NCBI GenBank assembly: GCA_032433765.1 | Contig: JAVIAB010000025.1 | Coordinates: 33,148,115 to 33,212,114 of the forward strand | DNA length: 64,000 bases | Direction of reading: 5' to 3' | Source: Megaustenia siamemsis | Lineage: Eukaryota; Mollusca; Gastropoda; Stylommatophora; Ariophantidae | Part shown: piece by piece, positions 32,325 through 43,397 of the stretch | Position numbering within the stretch: the stretch's first letter is position 1 | Layout of the letters: each line of letters begins with the position of its first letter | Notes under the pieces: model-generated | Database searches by the model: none | What the model was told of the DNA's origin: nothing | What the model saw: only the letters and a program-made list of their open reading frames with translations | Translations under genes and position numbers: made by a program

Positions 32325-33015
32325 TATCTAATGGCAGCCCTTAAAATCAACTACAAACATTTCTATTTAATGGCAGCCCTTAAATTCAATTACAAACACT
32401 TCTATTTAATGGCAGCCCTTAAATTCAATTACAAACATTTCTATTTAATGGCAGCCCTTAAATTCAATTACAAACATTTCTATTTAATGGCAGCCCTTAA
32501 ATTCAATTACAAACATTTCTATTTAATCTATCTATTGACCTTTCGAGCCGTAACCGGCCCATAGGGCGTAGACCAAGATACACCTTCTCCTATATGAATT
32601 TTTGTTCTAGCAGTTTTCTTTTAAAGATATTTTATCAAATCTCGCCATCTGTCTCTGTTCTGTGCAAGCAGTTCTATCTCATTGAGGGAGCCGACTCCTG
32701 CTGCTCTTGCCTTTCTCATCAATGTTCTTCTCAGTGTCTCCCTGGGTCTTCCTCTTTTTCTTTTACCTGTTGTTTCCCATATGAGGGCTTGCTTTGCTAT
32801 TCGATTATTACCTCTTCTCATCACATGTATGTATCAGGTCTACGTTTCATTAACAACATCGTTTTTACGATAGCGGCTTGTTAAACCTCTGATCAACGGT
32901 TCTATTTAATGGCAGCCCTTAAATTCAATTACAAACACTTCTATTTAATGGCAGCCCTTAAAATCAATTACAAACACTTCTATTTAATGGCAGCCCTTAA
33001 AATCAACTACAAACC
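32325..33015. repeat. Minisatellite, 39-bp unit, about 9 copies, split by a LINE C insertion
   Basis: The unit tttaatggcagcccttaaat plus tcaattacaaacatttcta occurs at 32325-32525 and again at 32900-33015. Between the halves is a LINE C fragment. The word ttctatttaat borders both sides and may be a target duplication, though it is also part of the unit. Confidence 0.93.
32526..32829 (-). mobile_element. LINE family C 3' fragment inside a minisatellite
   Basis: It begins ctatctattgacctttcgag and runs in minus orientation through RDRWRDLIKYL, NEIELLAQN and KRKRGRPRETLRRTLM to RRGNNRIAKQA (frame 32824-32621). About 75 unrelated bases (32830-32905) separate its 5' end from the resumed array. Confidence 0.88.
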
Positions 33016-33082
33016 AAATGTTTTTATTGACTTCAGAAAGATGAGTCTTAAAGTTGTTTTGATGCATATGGTAATGGCATAA

Positions 33083-36000
33083 ATGTTTTATACTCAGAGA
33101 AATACACAGAAGATGGAGATAGATAAACATAAAGTAGCAACGATAAATATATGCGGGATAAAAAATAAAGAAGTCGAACTTATAGAAGAAATGACAAAAA
33201 GGAAAATTAAAATACTAGGATTAGCTGACACCAGAGTAAAAGGACAACAGATAAAGAAAACACACATGAACTACACGAAAAAATTCTCAGGAGTTGACAA
33301 CACAGAAAGAGCAACACATGGAGTAGGTTTTATCATCGACCCAGAACACTCAAAGAACATTCTAGAAATAAAATACCATTCAGAAAGAATTATCACAATT
33401 AAACTACTAGAAGACGATCGAAAAACAAATTACATTCAAATCTATGCACCATGCAACAACAATGAAAGAGACAGCGAAGAATTCTACGACACATTGAATG
33501 AAATCATTAACAAGATTGACGAAAGTGACGACATGTTAGTGATAGGAGATTTTAATGGAAGGCTTGGGTAATGCAACAGTGAGAACAGTGATATCTTAGG
33601 ACCCTTTGGCGATAAAACGGCTGAAATAAACAAAAATGGAAGTAGACTGCTGGAACTATGCAATCAAAATGATTTATTATCACCAACACATTCTTCAAAC
33701 ACAGAGAGTCGCAAGTACACACCTGGTACAAATGGAATGACACAACATGCAGAAGCCAGATAGATTTTATACTAACAAGAAAACAGAACAAGAAATGAGT
33801 AACCGACAGTAGAGCAATCCCAAATATTACAGACGACACGGATCACAAGATGGTTATGATCACACTAAGACAGCCAAAAATAAAGAGAATATATGAAAAC
33901 AAACAAAAGAAGCGAAAAGAACAGACAATAAAAATAAAACAATTAAAAGATCAAGAAACAAGGAAAACCCTAGAAGAAAAAACTAACAGAGGAATTCAAG
34001 AAACTCCCTAGCGAAGTAGGCACAGTAGAAGAAGAGTGGAAACAATTTAAGGAAACAGTAACCAACATCTCTAAAACAATTTGTGGAACGAAGCTAAGAA
34101 CAAAAGAAGGGAAAAAGAGCACCCCGTGGTGGAACGAAACAATCAGAGAAGCAATTAAAGAAAAGAAGAAACTGTTTAAAAATTGGAGGGAGAACAAGAA
34201 CCAAGAAAAATATGCCTCAGTTCGAAAAAGAGTTAAAATGTTGATCAAAGAAGCTAAGCAAAAGAATTGGACAGAATTCGGACAAAACATGAGCAGGGAC
34301 TTCAAGACAGCCACAAGAGATTTCTCATCATCATCATCAAGTACCGGGCCTACTGGCATAGGTGATCATGTCTCTCCACAACTTAATCTCAGCAGCTATT
34401 TATCATTTCTGTTGTTGACCTTCTGCCAAGCCATTCTCTTAAGCTGTCTGGTATTTTTTCTCTTTGCTTCCCTCTATCTCTTCGTCCCTCATTTTTTCCA
34501 GTTGTTACAATATATTCCAGTTGTTCTCTTCTCATTACATGGCCAAAAAATGATGATTGTTTCTTCCTAATATTGGAAATTTAGCTCTCTTTTTGCTTTG
34601 ATCTCTCTCAGAACATCTTCATTACTCTTCTTAGCTGTCCATGGTACTCTCAACATTCTTCTGTAAAACCACATTTCTACAAACTCCAGTGATTTTCTTG
34701 TCTGTTGTCCATTTGTCCATGATTCGCATCCATATGTTAAGACTGGCACTACATAACCTATAAGAACTCTTTTTCTTGTTTCTATTGTCAAAAATGTATT
34801 GCATAGTATCTTCCTCATTTTTTGGAAAGCTTCTTTTGCCTGAGCCATTCTGCATCTCACCTCTTTTGTACATCTTCCTTCTGAGGTTAACAAAGTTCTC
34901 AAATATTTAAATTCATTTACCTGTTTTAATATTGTTCCACTTGTCTTTATTTTGCACTGAGGTGATGTCTTTTTCTTTGTTGTTACCATTACCTCTGTCT
35001 TTTTGCTTAATAAGACTGAGTCCTTTATTTAAGTCCTTTAAGAGATTTCTACAAAGCGGTAAAAGCCACAAAAGCGAGAAAAGAAAACCATGATCCTACT
35101 GAGCTGATAAATGACAAAGACGGACAGCCAATATCAAATAACCAACGTATGCAACAGAGATGGAAAGAATATTTTGAAGACCTGTTAAACATACCAACTA
35201 CCAATAAGATAACAAAAACCACGCTAGAACTCACAAATACTGAACCCAACATCATGAAAAAGGAAATAGAAGAAGTAATCAAATATGCACCAAGAAACAA
35301 AGCACCGGGGATAGATTTTGCCAATAGAAATAATAGCAGCAGCAGGAAAAACAGGAGTACAATGGCTGTACAGAATATTTCATGCAGCATGGCACCAACA
35401 ACCAAGCCCCAGAAGACTGGCAACAGGCAATCATCATACCAATATGGAAAAACTCTCTACGTCAACAGCAGTTGCAGGGTCAGAACAGTAGCAGACTACA
35501 CAGACCACTTCGAAGTCAGATCAGGTGTAAGACGGGGTGCGTACTATTCCCCCCTACTGTTTATTATATACATAGACTATATATGCAAACTAGCCAACCA
35601 AACAGAGACAGAGGAGATCAACGAGCTTTTATTTGCAGACAACCAGGCACTAATACATGAAACAACAGAAGATCTACAAGAACACTTAAACAAACTCAAC
35701 AGCACAGGCACAAAATACAACATGAAAATCAACATCAACAAAACAGAAGTCATGAATGTCGCCAAAAATAAACAGAACACCACCATAACTATAGAAGGCA
35801 GACAACTAAAACAAGTAGAGGAATTAAAATACTTAGGAAGTCTAATGACAATCGATAATTCTCAAACAGCAGAGATAGAATCAAGATGCAACAAAGCTTG
35901 TCAAATCATTGGACAGTTAATACCACTATTGTCCAACAAGGAAATAACTCTAGAGGCAAAACGAGCACTATACAATACAATCTTCATCCCAACGCTGTGC

Positions 36001-36405
36001 TACCAATGCCAGACCTGGACCCTAGATGCAAGAACAATAAGAAAAATAACCTCTACAGAGATTAAATGTGATAGACGAATGACAGGAAAGTCTGAGAGAT
36101 ATGATCAGAAATGAAGAACTGAGAAAAAAGCTAGGAATAGCCCCCGCCACAGAATATATAAGAAAACAACAAATAAAATGGTTTGGCCACGTGACAAGGC
36201 AGAAGGACAAAACACAACACAACGAGCCTTCAACAAACGTTGTGAGAACACCAGACCCAAGTGTCGACCACGAAAAAGATGGGTCGATGGAACATTAGAA
36301 GCACTAGGAAACAGCAGCAGAGGCGAACAGAAGTGCAAAAGACCGCAAACTATATCTCCCCTCGTCGCTGAAAGGCAGATGAGGAAGGAAAGAAGAAGAA
36401 GGTAA
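33083..36405 (+). mobile_element. LINE family A copy 2 (endonuclease to tail), disrupted
   Basis: The ORF 33083-33571 encodes an APE-type endonuclease N-terminal half: VATINICGIKNKEVELIEEM, KILGLADTRVKG, IYAPCNNNERDSEEF, LVIGDFNGRLG; a stop follows. The basic linker (33850-34325) is interrupted by a LINE B insertion (34326-35039). From 35149 the RT region resumes but has lost ~360 bases between IIIPIW and SSCRVRT, compared with 1017-1375 in copy 1; its box reads FADNQ instead of FADD. The tail 35990-36300 ends with a gaagaagaag run. It is inactive several times over. The domain order EN-RT-tail supports an RTE-like LINE. Confidence 0.9.
34326..35039 (-). mobile_element. LINE family B fragment inserted in LINE A, 11-bp duplication
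   Basis: It is flanked by aagagatttct at 34315-34325 and 35040-35050, and copy A1 (around 604-614) shows the empty site. The minus-strand element starts at its tail (catcatcatcatcaagtacc) and reaches the [20 protein letters not shown] region, with frame 34989-34567 open ([43 protein letters not shown]). It is 5'-truncated. Confidence 0.95.
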
Positions 36406-36707
36406 TGGTTTACATTTAATTCTAGTTGGTCAAGCAATTCATATGAAAGTTTAGTTTAGAGAGGGCAATGGACCACTTTGACATACTGAATGCCCTCAGG
36501 GATGTTTAAGAGGAAAATGACTATAAAAAAAAGACCCTGAATTAGCTAGCAACCACTAAAAGACTGCATGAATATCATGCCAAAGTGGAAGATACCAAAC
36601 AGGAGTGCTAGGCAGGAATCCAAAGAAGACTTGTCAACCTACAAAACACTGGTGTCATTAGTCACTAGCATTCTGGGATATACTTCGGAGGAGACCTCAA
36701 CAGATAT

Positions 36708-37076
36708 ATTAAAAGAAAAAAGTAAAGAGCCCCGCCATGCCAAGTGGTGTATAGGGAATATGGTGTTAGTGGTCATAAATTTTACAGACCATCAGCACAT
36801 GATTTTTGGGGTAATGTGGTCGGTATTATGCCTGTGCTGCTTTCTATCTATCTATTGACCTTTCGAGCCGTAACCGGCCCATAAGGCGTAGACCAAGATA
36901 CACCTTCTCCTAACTACATTAAAATTGCACTCCTGATGTGCCACTTTACTTTCCCAGAAAAAATCCAGTATCCATTTAAGGCTGGGTGAACCCGGAAGCT
37001 GTCGGTTGGGATCGAACCCTACCTCTTGCCCTTTGTAGTCCAGTTCACTAATCACTGAGCTATGTCGGCTCCCCTG
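36708..37076 (-). mobile_element. SINE S1 copy with target duplication, itself split by LINE C
   Basis: The duplication aacagatat is at 36699-36707 and 37077-37085. The tRNA-like head at the right end reads, on the minus strand, GGAGCCGACATAGCTCAGTG, followed by the B box GGTTCGATCCC. The body is interrupted at 36844-36943 by a LINE C tail. Confidence 0.88.
36844..36943 (-). mobile_element. LINE family C 3' tail inside SINE S1
   Basis: About 100 bases starting ctatctatctattgaccttt then cgagccgtaaccggcccata; only the extreme 3' end of LINE C plus ~30 unassigned bases. The SINE resumes with ctttactttcccag, repeating the ctttact of the interrupted site. Confidence 0.85.
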
Positions 37077-37495
37077 AACAGATATGGAATTGTTTAATGT
37101 GCAATGAGGATGACCTGTGGACTGAACTAAACGTAATGTGTTTATTCGCAATTGATACACTGTGCCTGTTTTCATTTCATTTTTAATGTACATTTAATAG
37201 CATTATCATTTACGCCATTAGCAAGGTAGATCTCTGTGCAAACCACATTCAGCTGCACTGGCGACAATTTCAAACAACTATCTGAAAAGAGAACACGTAC
37301 AGTAACTTCCTTACTCCAGCTCACTCAAATAAATTAAAAAACACATCAAAGACAATCAAATCAAAGCAACCGGAAACCAGTATCAGCAACTGCACTCTCT
37401 AAAGATGTGGCAAATATTTTTTTTCTGAAGTCTGTACAGTTTTACAAAAACTCCTTTTCATGTATTGCGTAATTCAATAAAATTGACAGTCTCAC

Positions 37496-37726
37496 CTTTA
37501 AGTATTGTGTAAACGAACTGTTCTTCTGTGGAGACACACTCAGATACTTCACAGTGTGGGCAAGAAAATTCCCTATTCCTTGGGGGTCCAATATATAAAG
37601 TTCAGCAGGTGGATGTAGACCCTTTGTATCAGTAGAAGTCACAGTTTTGTTATCTTCATGAACAGTCATATACGCCCACTGTGATGGGACCCATGCCAAA
37701 GTCTCCAGGTAAATTGTGAAGGAACT
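37496..37726 (-). CDS. Host gene exon (5th visible)
   Basis: The acceptor is TTTGATACAG before 37726 and the donor is TTAAAG|GTGAGA at 37496, giving 231 nt, phase 0 at both ends. The translation: SSFTIYLETLAWVPSQWAYM, TVHEDNKTVTSTDTKGLHPP, AELYILDPQGIGNFLAHTVK, YLSVSPQKNSSFTQYLK. The pattern 'b..L..LPWVP...........HPP..LYI......f.....YL.V' recalls the NO VEIN/sacsin-like repeat where a WVP/WLP motif is followed by a P-x-x-LYbxxP element. It connects in frame with exons 40670-40425 and 32102-31983. Confidence 0.86.
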
Positions 37727-37913
37727 CTGTATCAAACATTTATGTGTGGAATTAATCATGTTCTTGAGAACGCACAAACACATGACAAGTTAAAGATTAA
37801 GACTAAAAATTCAGCTGACTAAAGCACAAATTGATTAATTTTCCTGTTTAAAATTTAACACATAATTACGATACCTACCTGTGACGGACCTCGTTACATT
37901 CTGTAGTACAAAA

Positions 37914-38726
37914 TCATCATCATCAAGTACCGGGTCTGCTGGCATAGATGATCATGTCTCTCCACAACTTTGATCGACAGTTATTTATCATTTCTGTTGT
38001 TGACTTTCTGCCAAGCCATTCTTTTAAGCTGTCTGGTATCTTTTCTCTTTGCTTCCCTCTATCTATCCAGAAATAGTGAACAGTGTTGTTTTGTTAGAGG
38101 TAAAGGAACGAGGAATGCCATATACATCATAAAATCTTTAGTAGAAAGAGCCATAAAGGTGAAAACAGATCTATACCTATGTTTAATCAATTCTACCAAA
38201 GCACTTGACAAAGTAAAGCACCAAGAAATAATCAAAATTTTAGAAAGCATAAACGTAGACAGCAAAGATCTAAGAATAATAAAGAACACGTACTGGCAAC
38301 AATCAGAGGCCATAAGAACTGGAAAACAATTAGGAATGTTTCAACAAATAAAACAGGGTGCTAGACAAGGTTGTGTGCTGTCACCAGATTTGTTTAATAT
38401 TTATAGTGAGATTATTTTAAGATCCATAAGGGGCATGCCTGGAATAACAATCGGAGGTCATAATATAAATAATCTAAGGTATGCTGATGATACAGTCTTA
38501 ATCGCTAAGAGTGAAAATGAGTTACAAGAAATGTTAGACATTATAGTGAAAGAAAGTAAAAATAAAGTAATCAGCCCTAATAGCAAAAAGACAGAAGTAA
38601 TAGTAACAACAAAGAAAAAGGCATCACCTCAGTGCAAAATAAAGACAAGTGGAACAATATTAAAACAGGTAAATGAATTTAAATATTTGGGAACTTTGTT
38701 AACCTCAGACGGAAGATGTACAAAAT
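37914..38726. mobile_element. LINE family B with internal inversion (twin-priming type)
   Basis: 37914-38066 is the family B 3' end in minus orientation, starting at its tail (catcatcatcaagtaccggg). From 38067 to 38726 the sequence is family B reverse transcriptase in plus orientation: [70 protein letters not shown] (catalytic YADD kept), [21 protein letters not shown] 3' piece joined to an inverted upstream piece is the classic product of twin priming. Confidence 0.82.
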
Positions 38727-39680
38727 ACCAAATATTTAAATTCCTTTACCTTTTTTAATATTGTTCCACTTGTCTTTATTGTGCACTGAGGTGGTGTCTT
38801 TTTCTTTGTTGTTACCATTACTTCTGTCTTTTTGCTATTAAAGGCTGAGTCCTTTATTTTTATTTTCCTTCACTATAATGTCAAATATTTCTTGTGACAT
38901 CTGCTCGGCCCACCCATGATTTGCCTCTTTTTAGCCTGTCACCTTTCTCTGTAACTCATTTTCACTCTTAGCGATTAAGACTGTATCATCAGCATACCTT
39001 AGATTATTTATATTATAACCTCCAATTGTTATTCCAGGCATGTCCCTTATAGATCTTAAAATAATCTTACTATACATATTAAACAAATCTGGTGACAGCA
39101 CACAACTTTGCCTAACACCCTGTTCTATTTGTTGAAACATTCCCAATTGATTTCCAGTTCTTATGGCCACTGTTTGTTGCCAGTACATGTTCTTTATTAT
39201 TCTTAGATCTTTGCTGTCTACATTTATGACTTCTAAAATTATGATTATTTCTTGGTGCTTTACTTTGTCAAATGCTTTGGTCTATCTATGAAAAATCTAA
39301 TAAACATAGGTATAGATCTGCTTTCTCCTCTATGGCTCCTTCTACTAAAGATCTTATGATGTATTTGGTATTGCTCGTTCCTTTACCTCCAACAAAACCA
39401 CACTGTTTATCACTAATTTCTGTATTGATTTTGTTTCACACTCTTCGCATGATGATTCTTAGTAATATCTTAGTCATGTGACTTATAAGGGTTATTGTGT
39501 GATGATCATCGCATTCAATCGCACCCGATTTCTTTGATAGGGCTATGAATATTGATTTGAGCAGGTCAGGTGGTATATATCCGCTGTTGTAGATATTCAA
39601 TATTTTTGTTATTATTTCTATTCCAAAATCACCCATGGCTTCAATCTCTTCTTTAGTTATATTATCTGGTCCAGGAGCTT
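38727..39680 (-). mobile_element. LINE family B copy with remnant of the RNase H LINE insertion
   Basis: The minus-strand RT region: 39636-39436 (DFGIEIITKILNIYNSGYIP, SIFIALSKKSGAIECDDHH) and 39188-38931 ([40 protein letters not shown]). At 38895-38950 are ~55 bases of the element at 17383-18286 (gctcggcccacccatgattt), then the same target word tgtaactcatt. The left end meets the preceding copy head to head, so 38080-39400 forms an imperfect inverted repeat. Confidence 0.85.
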
Positions 39681-39694
39681 AGCCTGCTTTCATT

Positions 39695-39815
39695 GTGTTA
39701 CCGGGGCTTCATTATGAGGGAAGTAAAGAATAGTGACACTGTGACCTTCCAGGCATGTCATAAGAGGTGATTAAGGACTTGATCGATGGATTGACAAGCT
39801 GTCGTTGTTTTAATA
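39695..39815 (+). mobile_element. Partial copy of the dispersed repeat seen at 21650-22010
   Basis: It contains cttcattatgagggaagtaa, accttccaggcatgtcataa and ttgacaagctgtcgttg. It ends in an (AT)n run at 39813-39828, followed by a LINE C fragment. Confidence 0.7.
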
Positions 39816-39835
39816 TATATATATATATGCGTGTG

Positions 39836-40314
39836 AAAGCTGGAAAACAACAAGAGATATAGAAACAAAGTTGAACGCATTCGAAAATAAATGTCTAAGG
39901 AAAATACTTGGTATAGCATGGAACGAATTCAAAACAAATGAGGAAATTAGAGAAATCGCCAATCAACCACTAATATCTTCAGTAATAAAGAAAAGACGAT
40001 GGTCATACGTTGGACATGTGATGAGAAGAGATAATAACCGAATAGCAAAGCAAGCCCTCATATGGGAAACAACAGGTAAAAGAAAAAGAGGAAGACCCAG
40101 GGAGACACTGAGAAGAACATTGATGAGAGAGGCAAGAGCAGCAGGAGTCGGCTCCCTCAATGAGATAGAACTGCTTGCACAGAACAGAGACAGATGGCGA
40201 GATTTGATAAAATATCTTTAAAAGAAAACTGCTAGAACAAAAAAATCCATATAGGAGAAGGTGTATCTTGGTCTACGCCCTATGGGCCGGTTACGGCTCG
40301 AAAGGTCAATAGAT
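39836..40314 (+). mobile_element. LINE family C 3' fragment
   Basis: Plus-strand frame 39871-40221 encodes MNAFENKCLRKILGIAWNEF, IANQPLISSVIKKRRWSYVG, HVMRRDNNRIAKQALIWETT, GKRKRGRPRETLRRTLMREA and RDRWRDLIKYL. The 3' end gaaaggtcaatagat follows. It is 5'-truncated in the ACESWKTTRDIE region. Confidence 0.92.
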
Positions 40315-40424
40315 ATATACTTTTATTTTTAACAACATTAAGGCAGTACAAAGTAGAAGATATAAGAAAAATTAATATTTATAACAAAAAAAAAAAAACA
40401 ACAACAACAAAATAACAAACAAAC

Positions 40425-40670
40425 CTGAATAACTTCTTTCAAGACATGACCAGATCTTGACTTCAACTGGGTATTTGTGTAACGTCTGTACTTTCCATCC
40501 CACTCCAGATCTAAAATCTCATATAGTGACACCATCTGGTTATATTGTTGATCAGCTTTCTGATTGGCTGTCACAAGTTTGTGGAACTCTTCACATTGAA
40601 AGTCAGTCACAGTGTACCCGTCTGGTGAGTCAGGCCACAGTTCTTTGAAAGTTGCCCAGGCCGTTTTTTG
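40425..40670 (-). CDS. Host gene exon (4th visible)
   Basis: The acceptor is TTCTCTACAG before 40670 and the donor is ATTCAG|GTTTGT at 40425, giving 246 nt, phase 0 at both ends. The translation: QKTAWATFKELWPDSPDGYT, VTDFQCEEFHKLVTANQKAD, QQYNQMVSLYEILDLEWDGK, YRRYTNTQLKSRSGHVLKEV, IQ. The sequence 'WPDSPDGY...D..C.EF..L' and 'L...LD.EWD.KY.RY' matches my memory of the animal NO VEIN-like family, where the YEbLDxxWD-x-x-Y motif opens a beta-rich segment. It is joined in frame to exon 49555-49404 upstream. Confidence 0.88.
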
Positions 40671-40769
40671 CTGTAGAGAATTTTTTTTTAAATATGACAC
40701 ACTACACAATAAGTTAGTCTCATAGCCGATCAAGTTCTTGGTGTTTATAAAGTATTTTAACCTTCGCTA

Positions 40770-41845
40770 AACTAAGTGCTATGAATGTGAATCCTTTCCC
40801 CTTCACTGTACTTAGTTTTAGGGATGTGAATTCTTTCTGCCTTCACTGTATGAAGTTTTAGTAATGTGAATCCTTTCCCCCTTCACTGTACTAAGTTTTA
40901 GTAATGTGAATCCTTTCCCCCTTCACTGTACTAAGTTTTAGTGATGTGAATCCTTTCCCCCTTCACTGTACTAAGTTTTAGTAATGTGAATCCTTTCTGC
41001 CTTCACTGTACTAAGTTTTAGTAATGTGAATCCTTTCCCCCTTCACTGTACTAAGTTTTAGTGATGTGAATCCTTTCCCCCTTCACTGTACTAAGTTTTA
41101 GTAATGTGAATCCTTTCTGCCTTCACTGTACTAAGTTTTAGTAATGTGAATCCTTTCCCCCTTCACTGTACCAAGTTTTAGTAATGTGAATCCTTTCCCC
41201 TTCACTGTACTAAGTTTTAGTAATGTGAATCCTATCCCCCTTCACTGTACTAAGTTTTAGTAATGTGAATCCTTTCCCCCTTCACTGTACCAAGTTTTAG
41301 TAATGTGAATCCTTTCCCCCTTCACTGTACTAAGTTTTAGTAATGTGAATCCTTTCTGCCTTCACTGTACTAAGTTTTAGTAATGTGAATTCTTTCTGCC
41401 TTCACTGTATGAAGTTTTAGTAATGTGAATCCTTTCCCCCTTCACTGTACCAAGTTTTAGTAATGTGAATCCTTTCCCCCTTCACTGTACTAAGTTTAGT
41501 AATGTGAATCCTTTCCCCCTTCACTGTATGAAGTTTTAGTAATGTGAATCCTTTCCCCCTTCACTGTACCAAGTTTTAGTAATGTGAATCCTTTCTGCCT
41601 TCACTGTACTAAGTTTTAGTAATGTGAATCCTTTCCCCCTTCACTGTACTAAGTTTTAGTAATGTGAATCCTTTCTGCCTTCAATGTACCAAGTTTTAGT
41701 AATGTGAATCCTTTCCCCCTTCACTGTACCAAGTTTTAGTGATGTGAATCCTTTCCCCCTTCACTGTACCAAGTTTTAGTAATGTGAATCCTTTCTGCCT
41801 TCACTGTACCAAGTTTTAGTAATGTGAAACCTTACTAGACTAGAC
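40770..41845. repeat. Minisatellite, 40-bp unit, about 27 copies
   Basis: The unit ttttagtaatgtgaatcctt plus tcccccttcactgtactaag repeats every 40 bases, with ccccc/ctgcc and tactaag/taccaag/tatgaag variants. It starts ~100 bases upstream (gene orientation) of the acceptor of exon 40670-40425. Confidence 0.95.
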
Positions 41846-41849
41846 AAAA

Positions 41850-43015
41850 GTACCTCTACTCAAAATTCAGTTGAGTGTGTACTCTACTCAAAATTCAGTT
41901 GAGTGTGTACCTCTACTCAAAATTCAAGTAGATTGTGTATCTCTACTCAAAATTCAAGTTGAGTGTGTACCTCTACTCAAAATTCAAGTTGAGTGTGTAC
42001 CTGTACTCAAAATACAAGTTGAGTGTGTAACTCTACTCAAAATTCAAGTAGATTGTGTATCTCTACTCAAAATTCAAGTTGAGTGTGTACCTGTACTCAA
42101 AATTCAAGTTGAGTGTGTACCTCTACTCAAAATTCAAGTTGAGTGTGTACCTGTACTCATAATTCAAGTTGAGTGTGTACCTGTACTCATAATTCAAGTT
42201 GAGTGTGTATCTGTACTCATAATTCAAGCTGAGTGTGTACCTGTACTCATAATTCAAGTACAGTGTGTACCTGTACTCAAAATTCAAGTTGAGTGTGTAC
42301 CTGTACTCATAATTCAAGTTGAGTGTGTACCTGTACTCAAAATTCAAGTACAGTGTGTACCTGTACTCATAATTCAAGTTGAGTGTGTACCTCTACTCAA
42401 AATTCAAGTTGAGTGTGTGCCTGTACTCATAATTCAAGTTGAGTGTGTACCTCTACTCAAAATTCAAGTTGAGTGTGTACCTCTACTCAAAATTCAAGTA
42501 CAGTGTGTACCTCTACTCAAAATTCAAGTACAGTGTGTACCTCTACTCAAAATTCAAGTATAGAGTGTACCTCTACTCAAAATTCAAGTACAGTGTGTAC
42601 CTCTACTCAAAATTCAAGTATAGAGTGTATCTCTACTCAAAATTCAAGTACAGAGTGTATCTCTACTCAAAATTCAAGTACAGTGTGTACCTCTACTCAA
42701 AATTCAAGTACAGTGTGTACCTCTACTCAAAATTCAAGTACAGTGTGTACCTCTACTCAAAATTCAAGCACAGAGTGTACCTCTACTCAAAATTCAAGTA
42801 TAGAGTGTATCTCTACTCAAAATTCAAGTACAGAGTGTATCTCTACTCAAAATTCAAGCACAGAGTGTACCTCTACTCAAAATTCAAGTATAGAGTGTAT
42901 CTCTACTCAAAATTCAAGTACAGTGTGTACCTCTACTCAAAATTCAAGTACAGAGTGTATCTCTGCTCAAAATTCAAGTACAGTGTGTATCTCTACTCAA
43001 AACTCTGGAGTCTCT
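41850..43015. repeat. Minisatellite, 30-bp unit, about 39 copies
   Basis: The unit aattcaagttgagtgtgtac plus ctctactcaa; the left half favours gttgag and gtactcat variants, the right half gtacagtg/gtatagag. Frames through it (up to 230 residues, both strands) are artefacts of the 10-codon unit. It adjoins the 40-bp array. Confidence 0.95.
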
Positions 43016-43397
43016 GACAATTGACAAGGCAGTTCATGACTATTATGTTGTTTCCCTGATTACATCATCATATGTCACACTCTTGCTATATATTAATTCA
43101 GCTTATTGGTTATGTTATTATTGCTACATTTTGACTCATTGCAACTTGGAATATAATATTTTTGTCAAATTTTTACAATATTCTACAAAATATGTCAAAC
43201 TGCATACAATATTACTCTAATTGAACTATTGCATTATTCAACAAAATTCTTAAAATTACCCATAATATTACTCTTATTAAGCTATTGTTAAATTTGGCCA
43301 AATAGATCAAATTACTCACAATATTACTTTTATTGAACTGTTGTTCTATTCAACAAAATAGTTTAAATTACTTATAGTATTGATTGTATTGCTACTC
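43016..43397. other. AT-rich intron with a decayed tandem repeat
   Basis: The words caatattactc...ttgaactattg and caacaaaat recur about every 60 bases in four or five diverged units (43180-43390). The last bases grade into the 47-bp array. No gene. Confidence 0.55.

Larger units (their letters stand above)
36480..37150 (+). mobile_element. Old RNase H-type LINE relic, host of a SINE insertion
   Basis: The plus-strand words ctgaatgccctcagggatgt, ggcaggaatccaaagaagac, tgggatatacttcggagg and, after the SINE, ggaattgtttaatgtgcaat match the relic at 6715-6960 read in reverse and, more weakly, the 3' end of 17383-18286. No intact frame. Confidence 0.5.

Noticed and set aside
41871..43024. Three overlapping repeat ORFs of 183-230 residues
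   Set aside because: Artefacts of the 30-bp array (10-codon unit).
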